Source of the DNA: a virus
Strand: one strand, 5' to 3'
DNA length: 24,643 bases
Virus record (IMG/VR): IMGVR_UViG_3300040960_002974
Span: 1-24,643 of that record
Under the pieces are notes generated by a model. The model was not told the origin of the DNA. It worked only from the letters and a program-made list of their open reading frames with translations, and made no database searches. The position numbers and the translations under genes were made by a program. The number at the start of each line of letters is the position of its first letter. Position 1 is the stretch's first letter. Of the stretch, positions 14,544 through 21,361 are shown in pieces.

Positions 14544-16022
14544 ATGGCAAGATTCCTCCATGGCGCAGAAGTTATTGAAGTTAATGACGGTGTGCGCTCA
14601 ATCTCAACGGTCAAAATGGCGGTTATCGGTATTGCAGTGCAATCAGCGATGGCAGCAGGCGCAGTTGCTGCGACGCTAACGCTCGGATCTTCTGCTTTGG
14701 GTGATGACCTTACATTTACAGCTAAAACTGCTGGGCAAGATGGTAATAAAATTAATATTACGATTGCTGAAACGACTGAAGCCAGTCAGGACATTGTCGT
14801 TTCGGTGGCTGGTGATGCTATTACCATCACACTTGGAACCGACGCACAAGGTGACACCATTAGTAAAGTCACCGACGTAGTCACTGCCTATGAAGCAGTG
14901 CCAGAGGCGCTGGCCAAAGCACTTATTAGCACTTCAACTGAAGCGGCTAAAGCTGAAATTCCCTCAGCAATTAACAAGCAGTTCTTAGCAAGCGGTGCGA
15001 ATGAACCCTTCCCACTCTATAAGCCGACATTAGTGCTTGGTAATGAGCGTTATGCGGAAGGTCTCGGTGTTACTTCTCAGGCTTACAAATACATCAAGCA
15101 AATCATGGAGCAGTATGGTGCTGTGGTTGTTGTGGTTCGCGCTGAAACCTCAGCCGATGAAGCGACTCAAAAGTCCAACATCATCAAAGCTATCGATGCG
15201 CTTAAAGATTCGAAGTCAGAAGTAGGCTATACGCCTCGTATCCCGATTGCACCTGGTTACAGTCACGACGACGCCGTTGGTAAGGCATTGGAAAGTGCAG
15301 CGGTTAAGCTTCGTGGTGTTGCCTATCTGGATATGGATGTTGCTGCCACGTTCACTGATGCGATGAAGCGCGTGAAATCATACAACGATCGTGTGGAAAT
15401 TATGTGGCCACAGGATGTGGTGTTTGATACGGACCTAAACACGAACGTGCCAATGCCTAAATCGGTATCCGCAGCAGGCTTGCGTGTGCGTATTGATGAA
15501 GAGCGCGGTGTTCACGTATCTAAATCGAACAAAGACATCTACAACGTTGTGGCGACCAATCAGCAGGTCGAGTTCTCATTAAATGATGCGAGCACACTGG
15601 CCAACATTCTTAACGAAAACCGAGTGAGCACTACGATTCGTGAAGGCGGTTTCCGTCACTGGGGCAACCGTACCTGCGCTATTGATCAGAAGTGGACGTT
15701 TGAAACTACTCGTCGTGTTGCTGACATGATTAATGACAGCATTGAACGTGCGCACATGTGGGCAGTCGATGAGCCAGGTACCACTCAATACATGCAAGAT
15801 GTGCTTGGTGGTATCAATGCTTATCTTCGTCAGTTGAAAAACGAAGGTGTTATCCCGGGCGGTAGCGCATGGCTCGATAAAGAACTCAACACGCCAGAAC
15901 TTATGGCTCAGGGTATTTACTACTTTGATTTTGACTTTGGTGTTTACTATCCGGCAGAGCACTTGATCTTCCGCTCTCGCCTCAACAATGGCTATTTAGA
16001 AGAGGAAATTGCGAATGTCTAA
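14544..16022 (+). CDS. Tail sheath protein, P2 gpFI-like, with inserted domain
   Basis: The ends match P2 FI: HGAEVIEVNDGVRSISTVKMAVIGI at the start, then FPLYKPTLVLGN, GYTPRIPIAPGYS, LRVRIDEERGVHVSKSN, GGFRHWGNRTC, AHMWAVDEPGT, DVLGGINAYLRQLKNEG and YYFDFDFGVYYPAEHL. Sheath subunits contract to drive the tube into the cell. It has 492 residues against 396 in P2. The surplus is one block at about residues 36-152, Ala/Thr/Val-rich with alternating strands (LTFTAKTAGQDGNKINITIA, DIVVSVAGDAITITLGTDAQGDT). It probably forms an extra outward domain. Confidence 0.94.
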   Translation: MARFLHGAEVIEVNDGVRSISTVKMAVIGIAVQSAMAAGAVAATLTLGSSALGDDLTFTAKTAGQDGNKINITIAETTEASQDIVVSVAGDAITITLGTDAQGDTISKVTDVVTAYEAVPEALAKALISTSTEAAKAEIPSAINKQFLASGANEPFPLYKPTLVLGNERYAEGLGVTSQAYKYIKQIMEQYGAVVVVVRAETSADEATQKSNIIKAIDALKDSKSEVGYTPRIPIAPGYSHDDAVGKALESAAVKLRGVAYLDMDVAATFTDAMKRVKSYNDRVEIMWPQDVVFDTDLNTNVPMPKSVSAAGLRVRIDEERGVHVSKSNKDIYNVVATNQQVEFSLNDASTLANILNENRVSTTIREGGFRHWGNRTCAIDQKWTFETTRRVADMINDSIERAHMWAVDEPGTTQYMQDVLGGINAYLRQLKNEGVIPGGSAWLDKELNTPELMAQGIYYFDFDFGVYYPAEHLIFRSRLNNGYLEEEIANV

Positions 16023-16521
16023 TTGGGCTCGTAAATATCAAGGCTTATATGCTGATGGTCGAGAGAAAATCGCAAGCCTACTAGAATACACCCCACCGGT
16101 ACCGACCGTGATTACGGAAGATTTTCGTGCTGGTGGTATGGATATGCCTATTTCTATGGATATGGGGATGGAAAAGCTCGAATCGAGTTTTACCATAGGT
16201 GAAGATCCAGACATCTTAGGATTGTTTGGTATCAAGCAGGACGCAAAACAGGTGTCGTTTTTTATCCGTTCTCACTTGGAAAATGATATTACAGGTGAAC
16301 AGAAAACGGTTATTGAAGAGCTTCGCTGTAAAGTTGTTTCTATTGACATGGGAACAAAAACAGCAGGTAGCTTCTCACCAACCACTGTGACGCTTAACCC
16401 TATGTACTACAAGTACGAATCGGGCGGAAAAGTCATTTGGGAACTTGACCCAATCAACATGGTTCGCATCATTAATGGCGTGGACCAGCTCGCTAAAGCG
16501 CGAGCTTCTCTCGGTAAATAA
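16015..16521 (+). CDS. Tail tube protein, P2 gpFII-like
   Basis: ATG 16015 is used, 8 bases inside the sheath gene end, with GAGG 9 bases upstream. At 168 residues it is close to P2 FII (172). Recognisable are the MDMPISMDMGMEKLESSFTI strand, DILGLFGI, VIEELRCKVVSIDMG and the C-terminal YYKYESGGKVIWELDPINMVRIINGVDQLAK. It polymerises into the inner tube through which DNA passes. It follows the sheath gene as in P2 and is closed by an intrinsic terminator. Confidence 0.94.
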   Translation: MSNWARKYQGLYADGREKIASLLEYTPPVPTVITEDFRAGGMDMPISMDMGMEKLESSFTIGEDPDILGLFGIKQDAKQVSFFIRSHLENDITGEQKTVIEELRCKVVSIDMGTKTAGSFSPTTVTLNPMYYKYESGGKVIWELDPINMVRIINGVDQLAKARASLGK

Positions 16522-16535
16522 TTTCTTTCAATATT

Positions 16536-16564
16536 AGCCCTGCCAATTTCGGTAGGGCTTTTTT
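16536..16564 (+). terminator. Intrinsic terminator after the tube gene
   Basis: AGCCCTGCC (16536-16544) pairs with GGTAGGGCT (16551-16559) with one G-U pair, a 6-base loop and a six-T run. The following gene starts within 20 bases. Confidence 0.87.
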
Positions 16565-16581
16565 ATGTGGCGAATATCATC

Positions 16582-16884
16582 ATGGAAACTATCAAACTCG
16601 ATTACCCAATTAAGCACGACGACAAAACTATCAGCGAAGTAGAAGTCCGACGTCCTAATGTTCGTGACCATATTTGGTTGGATCATCAATCGGCAGCAGC
16701 AAAACGCTCAGGTAAGACGCTTGATGAAGTGGAGAAAGATGCAGAGCTTTATGCTCGTTTGTGCGATCTGTCTGTTGAAGCTATTGGTAAGTTGGATATG
16801 CAAGACTGGGGAAAGTTGCGCAAGTTTTATCTCGAGTGCGTCGTTCCCTCCAAGAGCTCAACGCAAGCGACAGAGACTGCTTAA
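16582..16884 (+). CDS. Tail assembly chaperone, P2 gpE-like (unshifted product)
   Basis: The 100-residue protein from ATG 16582 reads METIKLDYPIKHDDKTISEVEVRRPNVRDHIW, matching the L-x3-PI...G/K-x2-EVxxRRP-x2-D pattern of P2 gpE-type tail assembly chaperones. GTG 16567 is an alternative start, but no good ribosome site is visible for either. The protein coats the tape measure before the tube polymerises. A slippery heptamer at 16809-16815 lets part of the ribosomes shift to a second frame (separate entry). Its place between tube and tape measure is as in P2. Confidence 0.9.
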   Translation: METIKLDYPIKHDDKTISEVEVRRPNVRDHIWLDHQSAAAKRSGKTLDEVEKDAELYARLCDLSVEAIGKLDMQDWGKLRKFYLECVVPSKSSTQATETA

Positions 16885-16994
16885 TTTTTAAGTTAGCCAC
16901 CCATACTGGCTGGCAACCCTCGGAGATAGAAGCGCTCGATATGGAGCGCTTTTTCTTTTTTGTAGAACAAATGCCAAAGAAGGCGACTAAATGA
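16582..16994 (+). CDS. Tail assembly chaperone E-E' fusion made by -1 frameshifting
   Basis: After Lys78 of the E-like protein the sequence G GGA AAG (16809-16815) is a canonical X XXY YYZ slippery site. It is the same heptamer known for lambda G/GT. The -1 frame is open from 16791 to the TGA at 16992-16994 and adds 59 residues, giving about 137 residues. The added part contains THTGWQPSEIEALDMERFFFF, which looks like the conserved tail of P2-type E' proteins. The E' frame has no good start of its own. Its TGA overlaps the tape-measure ATG (ATGA), so frameshifting may also couple tape-measure translation. Confidence 0.85.
16930..16961 (+). terminator. Intrinsic terminator embedded in the E' coding region
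   Basis: A perfect 8-bp stem AAGCGCTC / GAGCGCTT (16930-16937 with 16944-16951), 6-base loop and TTTTTCTTTTTT tail. It lies inside the shifted E' frame, whose T tail encodes a run of Phe, and just before the tape measure gene. Confidence 0.75.
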
Positions 16995-18679
16995 GCGCAG
17001 CCCAACATCTAAAATCGGTGGTCACGCTCGGTGGGGCCGTGGACCCATCATTTAAAAACATGGCTAGTGAGGTGGATAAACACCTCGGTAGCGCCACCAA
17101 AGAAGTAAAAACGCTTGAGCGTGAGCAGAAGAATCTCACTAAACAAATCAAGAAAGCTAAGTTAGCCGGTGCCGATGTTTCTCTTTTAACGAAACGATAC
17201 GACAAGCTTGGTGATGAAATAGACCAAGCCAGTCGAAGTGCCGAAGGGTTTCAAGCCGCCAGCGATTTAAAAGGCAGTTTGAAGTCAACCGCCACTTATG
17301 CTGCAGCGACAACTGCAGGCTTAGTTGGTGTTACTGGGTCCGTCATCGCATTAACCAGTGCGACGAATGCAGCCACAGCAGAGCAGGCAGGATTTGCTAA
17401 AGCCTATGGCATGAGCATAGAGCAGTTTAATGCTTGGGGCGGTATTGCAGCTCAAGCAGGGCTTAATGCGGAGAATACCGGTGATCTTGTTGAAGAACTG
17501 ACTAATAAATTTGGCGAGTTCAAACGGTTTGGTGAACAGTCATCTGTTTCTGATGTGTTTGGAGCGCTTGGTATTGACGCCGCCATGATGGATGGCCTGT
17601 CAGCAGCCGAACAGTTTGAGTTTGTGATGCGTCGCCTTGAGAAAGTAGGTGATGCTCAGCAAGCCGCATCTTTAGCGGATATGTTGTTTGGTGGTGAGGG
17701 TAACAAGGTTGTCACTTACATCAAGAACTCGGGGAAAAGCCTCAATGAGCTTCTTGATGCTCAGAAAGCCATAAACAATCTGACGCAAGAAGGTGCAGAC
17801 GGAGCGTTAAAGTACAATACTGCTTTAAATTCAGTCACAAAATCGATGTACACAGCATGGCAAGATGTTGCTGGTGTTGTTGGTGGTGAAGTTGCTCCTG
17901 TCTTTGATGACCTATCGATAAGTGTTAGCTCTTTTGTTCGAGAGAACAGAGCAGAGATCATCGACTTTCTAAGCAGTGCTGTTGAAGGTTCATTGGCGTT
18001 CGCACGAGGTGTATTCACGCTCGGCAGTGCGGTTAATGATGTTGTCCAAGTTTTTGGCGGTTGGGAGACTGTTGCTGCAGGTGTTGCTGGCTTAATGGCT
18101 GGCAAGATGGTTGTTGGAGTTGCAGGTGTTGTTTCCGGTATCGGAACAATGGTCACCACGCTTGGTGCTGCTAAAACCACTATGTTGGGTCTTAATGCCG
18201 TTATGGTAGCAAACCCTATTGGTGCTGTTGCTGCAGCAGTGGGTTTATTGACTGCTGCAGGTGTTGCTCTTTATCAAAATTGGGATGCTGTTAAAGAGTG
18301 GTTTGAACCGTTCTTTGGTTGGTTCGAGGCTAAGTGGCAAGGTTTCCTTGAGCTTGGCGAAAAAGCCAAAGGCATGCTCAAGTCCGTGACTGGCTTCTTG
18401 GGTTTTGGTGAAGGTGACCAAGGTTCCTCTCAAGGCTCTACGGGTTACTACGGTGGTCATACTCAAAACGCACCAAGCTCTTATGGTTATGGAGCAAGAG
18501 CGCAGGCCGCAAATCAAAGCACGTATGCTGCAGCTGGTGGTAATACTGTTCACCAGAAAGTAGAGAAAATCGAAATACACGCTGCGCCTGGTCAATCCTC
18601 AGAAGATATTGGTAAAGAAGTGGCCAGCCGACTAGGTGGAGAGCAAGATGCGATGTTTGACCTCGCTATGGGGGATTAA
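16991..18679 (+). CDS. Tail tape measure protein, P2 gpT-type
   Basis: The 562-residue protein has a coiled-coil N-terminus (about residues 25-80, EVDKHLGSATKEVKTLEREQKN). A helical body and a strongly hydrophobic stretch with Gly/Ala/Val helices (about residues 355-430) follow. A Gly/Ser/Tyr-rich low-complexity linker (about 475-520) and a conserved C-terminus (HQKVEKIEIHAAPGQSSEDIGKEVASRL) complete it. It sets tail length; at roughly 0.15 nm per residue this predicts a tail of about 80 nm. P2 gpT is 815 residues, so the tail should be shorter than that of P2. It follows E/E' with ATGA overlap and joins the U-like gene by TAATG. Confidence 0.92.
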   Translation: MSAAQHLKSVVTLGGAVDPSFKNMASEVDKHLGSATKEVKTLEREQKNLTKQIKKAKLAGADVSLLTKRYDKLGDEIDQASRSAEGFQAASDLKGSLKSTATYAAATTAGLVGVTGSVIALTSATNAATAEQAGFAKAYGMSIEQFNAWGGIAAQAGLNAENTGDLVEELTNKFGEFKRFGEQSSVSDVFGALGIDAAMMDGLSAAEQFEFVMRRLEKVGDAQQAASLADMLFGGEGNKVVTYIKNSGKSLNELLDAQKAINNLTQEGADGALKYNTALNSVTKSMYTAWQDVAGVVGGEVAPVFDDLSISVSSFVRENRAEIIDFLSSAVEGSLAFARGVFTLGSAVNDVVQVFGGWETVAAGVAGLMAGKMVVGVAGVVSGIGTMVTTLGAAKTTMLGLNAVMVANPIGAVAAAVGLLTAAGVALYQNWDAVKEWFEPFFGWFEAKWQGFLELGEKAKGMLKSVTGFLGFGEGDQGSSQGSTGYYGGHTQNAPSSYGYGARAQAANQSTYAAAGGNTVHQKVEKIEIHAAPGQSSEDIGKEVASRLGGEQDAMFDLAMGD

Positions 18680-19095
18680 TGGCTGAACATGTAATGATGA
18701 AGCTACAGAACTCGAAGCGAGGCTTTAAGTTCTCAATTCATACCGCGACTTATCAATCTTTAACCAAGACCTTTGGTTGGGTCTGGTCCTCAAGCAAGCG
18801 CTTTGGTCAGTATGATTCATTGCAATTCAATGGACCAGAAAACCCAACCATGACATTACCAGGTACTGTTTATCCCGAGTTCAATAATGTAGGTGTTGAT
18901 CAGCTAAAGGCTTTGGAGAACCTTGGTAACGATGCAGAGCCTATTCTTATTATCTCTGGTGTCGGTGATGTGCTTGGCTACTGGGTAATGACTAGCTTTA
19001 CAGAAACTGAAGCTCGCCACATGGTGGCGGGTATCCCAACCAAGCAAACTTTCAACTTGGAGCTTAAATACTATGGCAAAACTCTACAGAACTAG
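18679..19095 (+). CDS. Tail protein, P2 gpU-like
   Basis: The 138-residue product has family features: an early beta segment FSIHTATYQSLTKTFGWVWSSSKRFG, the middle DSLQFNGPENPTMTLPGTVYPEF, and the GDVLGYWVMTSFTETEARH block before a C-terminal strand. P2 gpU is needed for tail assembly and is placed in the baseplate/tail-tip region. It begins on the tape measure stop (TAATG) and overlaps the X-like gene by 23 bases, keeping the P2 order T-U-X-D. Confidence 0.93.
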   Translation: MAEHVMMKLQNSKRGFKFSIHTATYQSLTKTFGWVWSSSKRFGQYDSLQFNGPENPTMTLPGTVYPEFNNVGVDQLKALENLGNDAEPILIISGVGDVLGYWVMTSFTETEARHMVAGIPTKQTFNLELKYYGKTLQN

Positions 19096-19279
19096 CGCAG
19101 GTGATGTGTTGGACAGTATTTGTTATGCAGAGTATGGGACCGAGGCAGCGATCATTACAGTACTGGAGGCGAATCCACATCTCTCAGAACTTGGTACTAA
19201 ATACCAAGCAGGTGTTGAGATAGTGTTGCCAGATTACACGCCACCAGCCGAAGAAGATGAGGATGTGTTGTGGAGCTAA
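19073..19279 (+). CDS. Tail protein X, LysM-like (P2 gpX)
   Basis: At 68 residues it matches P2 gpX (67). It has the small LysM-like fold signature: RTSAGDVLDSICYAEYG near the N-terminus, then TVLEANPHLSELG and GVEIVLPD. These small proteins reinforce the tail hub and may contact peptidoglycan or neighbouring hub proteins. It overlaps gpU-like upstream by 23 bases and gpD-like downstream by 10 bases. Confidence 0.93.
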   Translation: MAKLYRTSAGDVLDSICYAEYGTEAAIITVLEANPHLSELGTKYQAGVEIVLPDYTPPAEEDEDVLWS

Positions 19280-20274
19280 CGTATACACCTCAATTTCAGA
19301 TCCTCGCCAATGGCAGTGATATTACCACTGCCATCAAAAAGTCTTTCAAAGAGATTACTATCTCGGATGTGAGTGGAGATAAAGCCGATACACTGACAAT
19401 TTTGCTTGATGGTAGCCGAATAGGAAAGCTGCCGAAGAAGAATGCTGCACTCCAAATAGCATTAGGCTTTAACTATAAGCTTTATAAACAAGGCGTATTC
19501 TATATCAGTTCCATTTCAGACAGTGGTTTTCCTGAAGTAGTGACAATCAAAGCGACCTCTATCCCAATGGGAGGGAAGGAGTTGCCCACTAATATTCAAA
19601 CCCAACGCACTCAAAGTTGGGAAAATACCACCATAAGCGATTTATTAAACACGGTGGCCAAGCGCAATAAGTTGACCCCGATAGTAAATGAAGAGCTAGG
19701 TGCTATTGTGCTCGAGCACGAAGACCAAACAGCAGAGTCTGATATGGCTCTTGTTAACCGTTTAGCAAGGCAATATGGCGCAATCAGCAAAGTGGCCAAC
19801 GAGAACTGGTTGTTCTTGAAAATGGGTGAAGGCAAGAACGCATCTGGTACAAAAACGTTACCAACGCACGTTATCCATAAGTCGAGTTGTAGTAATTACA
19901 GTCACAGTTCGAGCACAAGAACGGAAGCATCCAGCGTTATCGCTAAATGGCAAAATGCAGAAACGGGTGAGAACGGTGTGGAGCGAGCTGGTAGCGGTGA
20001 GCCTGCTTTTGAAATCTCTTACCCATACCCAACACAAGCAGAAGCACTCGCAGCTGCAAAAGCTAAAGCCGATTCACTAAGTAAAAGCAGTGATTCGTTT
20101 AACCTCACGACTGAAGCCACTCATAAACTCATTAAAGCATTTGCGGAAGGTCACATTGAACCGAAAGGTTGGAGAAGTGAAATTAGTGATCGCAAATGGA
20201 ATATTAAGCAGATAGACAAAAAGTTATCTAAAGGTGGAGGTTTGACGATAAGCATTTCCTCAGAAGCTGCCTAG
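19270..20274 (+). CDS. Baseplate hub protein, P2 gpD-like
   Basis: The 334-residue product begins at GTG 19270 inside the X-like gene. Family marks include ISDVSGDKADTLTILLD near residue 30, FYISSISDSGFPEVVTIKATS, RTQSWENTTISDLLNTVAKRN, ESDMALVNRLARQYGA, and the C-terminal KGWRSEISDRKWNIKQIDKKLS with TISISSE. It is the hub (T4 gp27-like) that holds the spike. P2 gpD is 387 residues, so this version is somewhat short. It is the last gene of the + strand late block; a long hairpin follows. Confidence 0.93.
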   Translation: MELTYTPQFQILANGSDITTAIKKSFKEITISDVSGDKADTLTILLDGSRIGKLPKKNAALQIALGFNYKLYKQGVFYISSISDSGFPEVVTIKATSIPMGGKELPTNIQTQRTQSWENTTISDLLNTVAKRNKLTPIVNEELGAIVLEHEDQTAESDMALVNRLARQYGAISKVANENWLFLKMGEGKNASGTKTLPTHVIHKSSCSNYSHSSSTRTEASSVIAKWQNAETGENGVERAGSGEPAFEISYPYPTQAEALAAAKAKADSLSKSSDSFNLTTEATHKLIKAFAEGHIEPKGWRSEISDRKWNIKQIDKKLSKGGGLTISISSEAA

Positions 20275-20293
20275 TCAAACCTACCAAAATTTT

Positions 20294-20337
20294 CACAACA
20301 ACGCTTCGCCACCTGCTTATGCAGATGCGTTGTTGTG
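20294..20337. terminator. Long inverted repeat between convergent genes
   Basis: Perfect 11-bp arms CACAACAACGC (20294-20304) and GCGTTGTTGTG (20327-20337) enclose an inner CTGC/GCAG hairpin. The right arm encodes the last codons of the minus-strand 62-residue gene. T runs on either side are short, so this is a probable but not classic bidirectional terminator. Confidence 0.55.
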
Positions 20338-20505
20338 CTCTTTACTTGTTAACCTTCTCAATTCGTCAGCGGCTTGCTGCAATGTAATGCTGCTTGACCT
20401 ACACATCTCACTTGTCAAAACGACTCCTTCACCAGAAGCGGCTGCTGTTGATAGCCATTCCAGCCTTCCAATTAAATCCAATTCACTAATTAATGATTTG
20501 CTCAT
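20317..20505 (-). CDS. Small unknown protein, 62 residues
   Basis: The chosen ATG (20505) has a strong AGGAG 8 bases upstream on the minus strand; a longer frame to 20526 has none. The product starts MSKSLISELDLIGRLEWLST, has a short Ala/Gly segment with GEGVVLTSEMCR, and ends in a helix QQAADELRRLTSK. It looks like a small soluble helical protein. No family is recognised with confidence. It is transcribed divergently from the XRE-type regulator, sharing a 227-bp intergenic region with an inverted repeat. That layout suggests it may be controlled by, or act on, that regulator (inference). Confidence 0.7.
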   Translation of the reverse strand: MSKSLISELDLIGRLEWLSTAAASGEGVVLTSEMCRSSSITLQQAADELRRLTSKEHNNASA

Positions 20506-20623
20506 ATACCTAGCTCCTACTAACATTTTTATTATTAGCTTATAGCCTGCTTTTGTATCAGGTCTATACAGCCTGTTGTTTAAGACGTTGTTTTAAATGA
20601 CTTCATAGCGTCATTGGGCAATA

Positions 20624-20658
20624 TATTACCAATAACCATTATAAAAGAACTGGTAATA
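20624..20658. promoter_or_regulatory. Inverted repeat, candidate operator between divergent genes
   Basis: TATTACCA (20624-20631) and TGGTAATA (20651-20658) are perfect 8-bp arms 19 bases apart, centred in the intergenic region of the 62-residue gene and the XRE regulator. A second, shorter repeat AATGAC/GTCATT lies just upstream (20596-20615), and CGTCATT recurs at 20680. These are plausible binding sites for the adjacent regulator. No convincing promoter with good spacing was found here. Confidence 0.45.
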
Positions 20659-20732
20659 CCACGGCTTTATCTATGAATCCGTCATTAGTGGCGGTTTTGA
20701 TGTAATAAAGAGCCAAATTTGACGTGGTGAAA

Positions 20733-21071
20733 ATGAAAAAATGCGATCCAATCGTGTCAGTATTGAGACGGTTTAGAGAAAACCGAAAGATTTCTCAGGG
20801 GGAAATGTCCAAAAGGACAGGGATTCCTCTCAGAACTTTGCAGCGTGTGGAGTCTGGAGAAAGTGACATGAATCTTTCTCATTACCGGAAGTATTTAAAA
20901 GTACTTGAAGTGGCCGATATGGATGTATCCATAGCTCTTCATTCGCATGAATTTGCAACGGAGCTTGATGTTGCGGCGGTGGCTAGAATGTTGCCTCCAG
21001 ACATAAAGAAGTTACACCTTCAATATATGCTTGGCCTTGTTAAGCTGGTTCAAAACCAAGAGAAGAAATAA
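20733..21071 (+). CDS. XRE-family helix-turn-helix regulator
   Basis: The 112-residue protein has a clear Cro/CI-type helix-turn-helix in its N-terminal part (RRFRENRKISQGEMSKRTGIPLRTLQRVESG), followed by YRKYLKVLEVADMDVSIALHS. A C-terminal helical region (AAVARMLPPDIKKLHLQYMLGLVKLV) is probably for dimerisation. There is no peptidase domain as in LexA-like prophage repressors, so it does not look like a RecA-cleavable immunity repressor. ATG 20733 is used; GTG 20727 and 20724 are in frame and the ribosome site is unclear. It sits divergent to the 62-residue gene and ends in a strong terminator. Its targets are unknown. Confidence 0.82.
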   Translation: MKKCDPIVSVLRRFRENRKISQGEMSKRTGIPLRTLQRVESGESDMNLSHYRKYLKVLEVADMDVSIALHSHEFATELDVAAVARMLPPDIKKLHLQYMLGLVKLVQNQEKK

Positions 21072-21103
21072 GAAGGCACATCAGGTGCGCCTTCTTGTTT
21101 TTT
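21070..21103. terminator. Terminator shared by the convergent XRE gene and minus-strand operon
   Basis: AAGAAGGC (21070-21077) pairs with GCCTTCTT (21089-21096), with further AC/GT pairing across a bulge and a small loop. On the + strand GTTTTTT follows; on the - strand a T-rich stretch follows. It lies between two convergent stop codons, so it probably works in both directions. Confidence 0.82.
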
Positions 21104-21254
21104 ATCGTGCTAGTTCTTGGTAACAAGCCTTAGCTACGGCTTCACCCATACCTTGATGTTGATTCTCTAACCACTCAATTACCAAGTGGGCAGGTAAGTG
21201 GATTAAATCGGCTAGTTTTTGCGAACGAATAAAGGTATAGTCTTCTTTAGACAT
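21102..21254 (-). CDS. Small unknown protein, 50 residues
   Basis: This short gene has AGGAG 6 bases before its ATG (21254) and a stop next to the convergent terminator. The product reads MSKEDYTFIRSQKLADLIHL, then PAHLVIEWLENQHQ, and ends in KACYQELAR. It is soluble and apparently two- or three-helical. I do not recognise a family. It is the last gene of the minus-strand group that begins with parA. A gap of 107 bases with a hairpin separates it from the gene upstream, so it may be expressed at a different level. Confidence 0.65.
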   Translation of the reverse strand: MSKEDYTFIRSQKLADLIHLPAHLVIEWLENQHQGMGEAVAKACYQELAR

Positions 21255-21288
21255 AGTCATCTCCTGGCGGTTTTGGTTGTGTCACACA

Positions 21289-21322
21289 AACCCACTGTTC
21301 CCGCAGTGGGTTTTTGCTTTTT
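21289..21322 (+). terminator. Strong hairpin with T tail between small minus-strand genes
   Basis: A perfect 9-bp stem AACCCACTG / CAGTGGGTT (21289-21297 with 21304-21312) with a 6-base loop and the tail TTTTTGCTTTTTT on the + strand. No + strand gene ends here, so it may block read-through into the parAB operon. On the minus strand its tail is only TTTGTGTG, so termination there would be partial. Confidence 0.75.
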
Positions 21323-21361
21323 TAGAACTAGATAGCCTCATTTCAGCATTAAACTATCGCT

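Noticed and set aside
16658-16891. 77-residue + strand frame overlapping the E-like chaperone
   Set aside because: It is in the +1 frame, has no ribosome site and a composition unlike a real protein. The biologically meaningful second frame is the -1 frame reached through GGGAAAG.
17761-18180. 139-residue minus-strand frame in the tape measure gene
   Set aside because: It mirrors the Ala/Gly/Val-rich tape measure codons, giving a Thr/Pro/Ala-rich product typical of shadow frames.
20330-20545. 71-residue + strand frame opposite the 62-residue gene
   Set aside because: The minus-strand gene has a strong ribosome site and sensible composition; this frame is its complement shadow and begins in a hairpin arm.
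20733-21071. Reading the XRE protein as the prophage immunity repressor
   Set aside because: It lacks a LexA-like cleavage domain and is not next to early genes; the true repressor is more likely outside the window.
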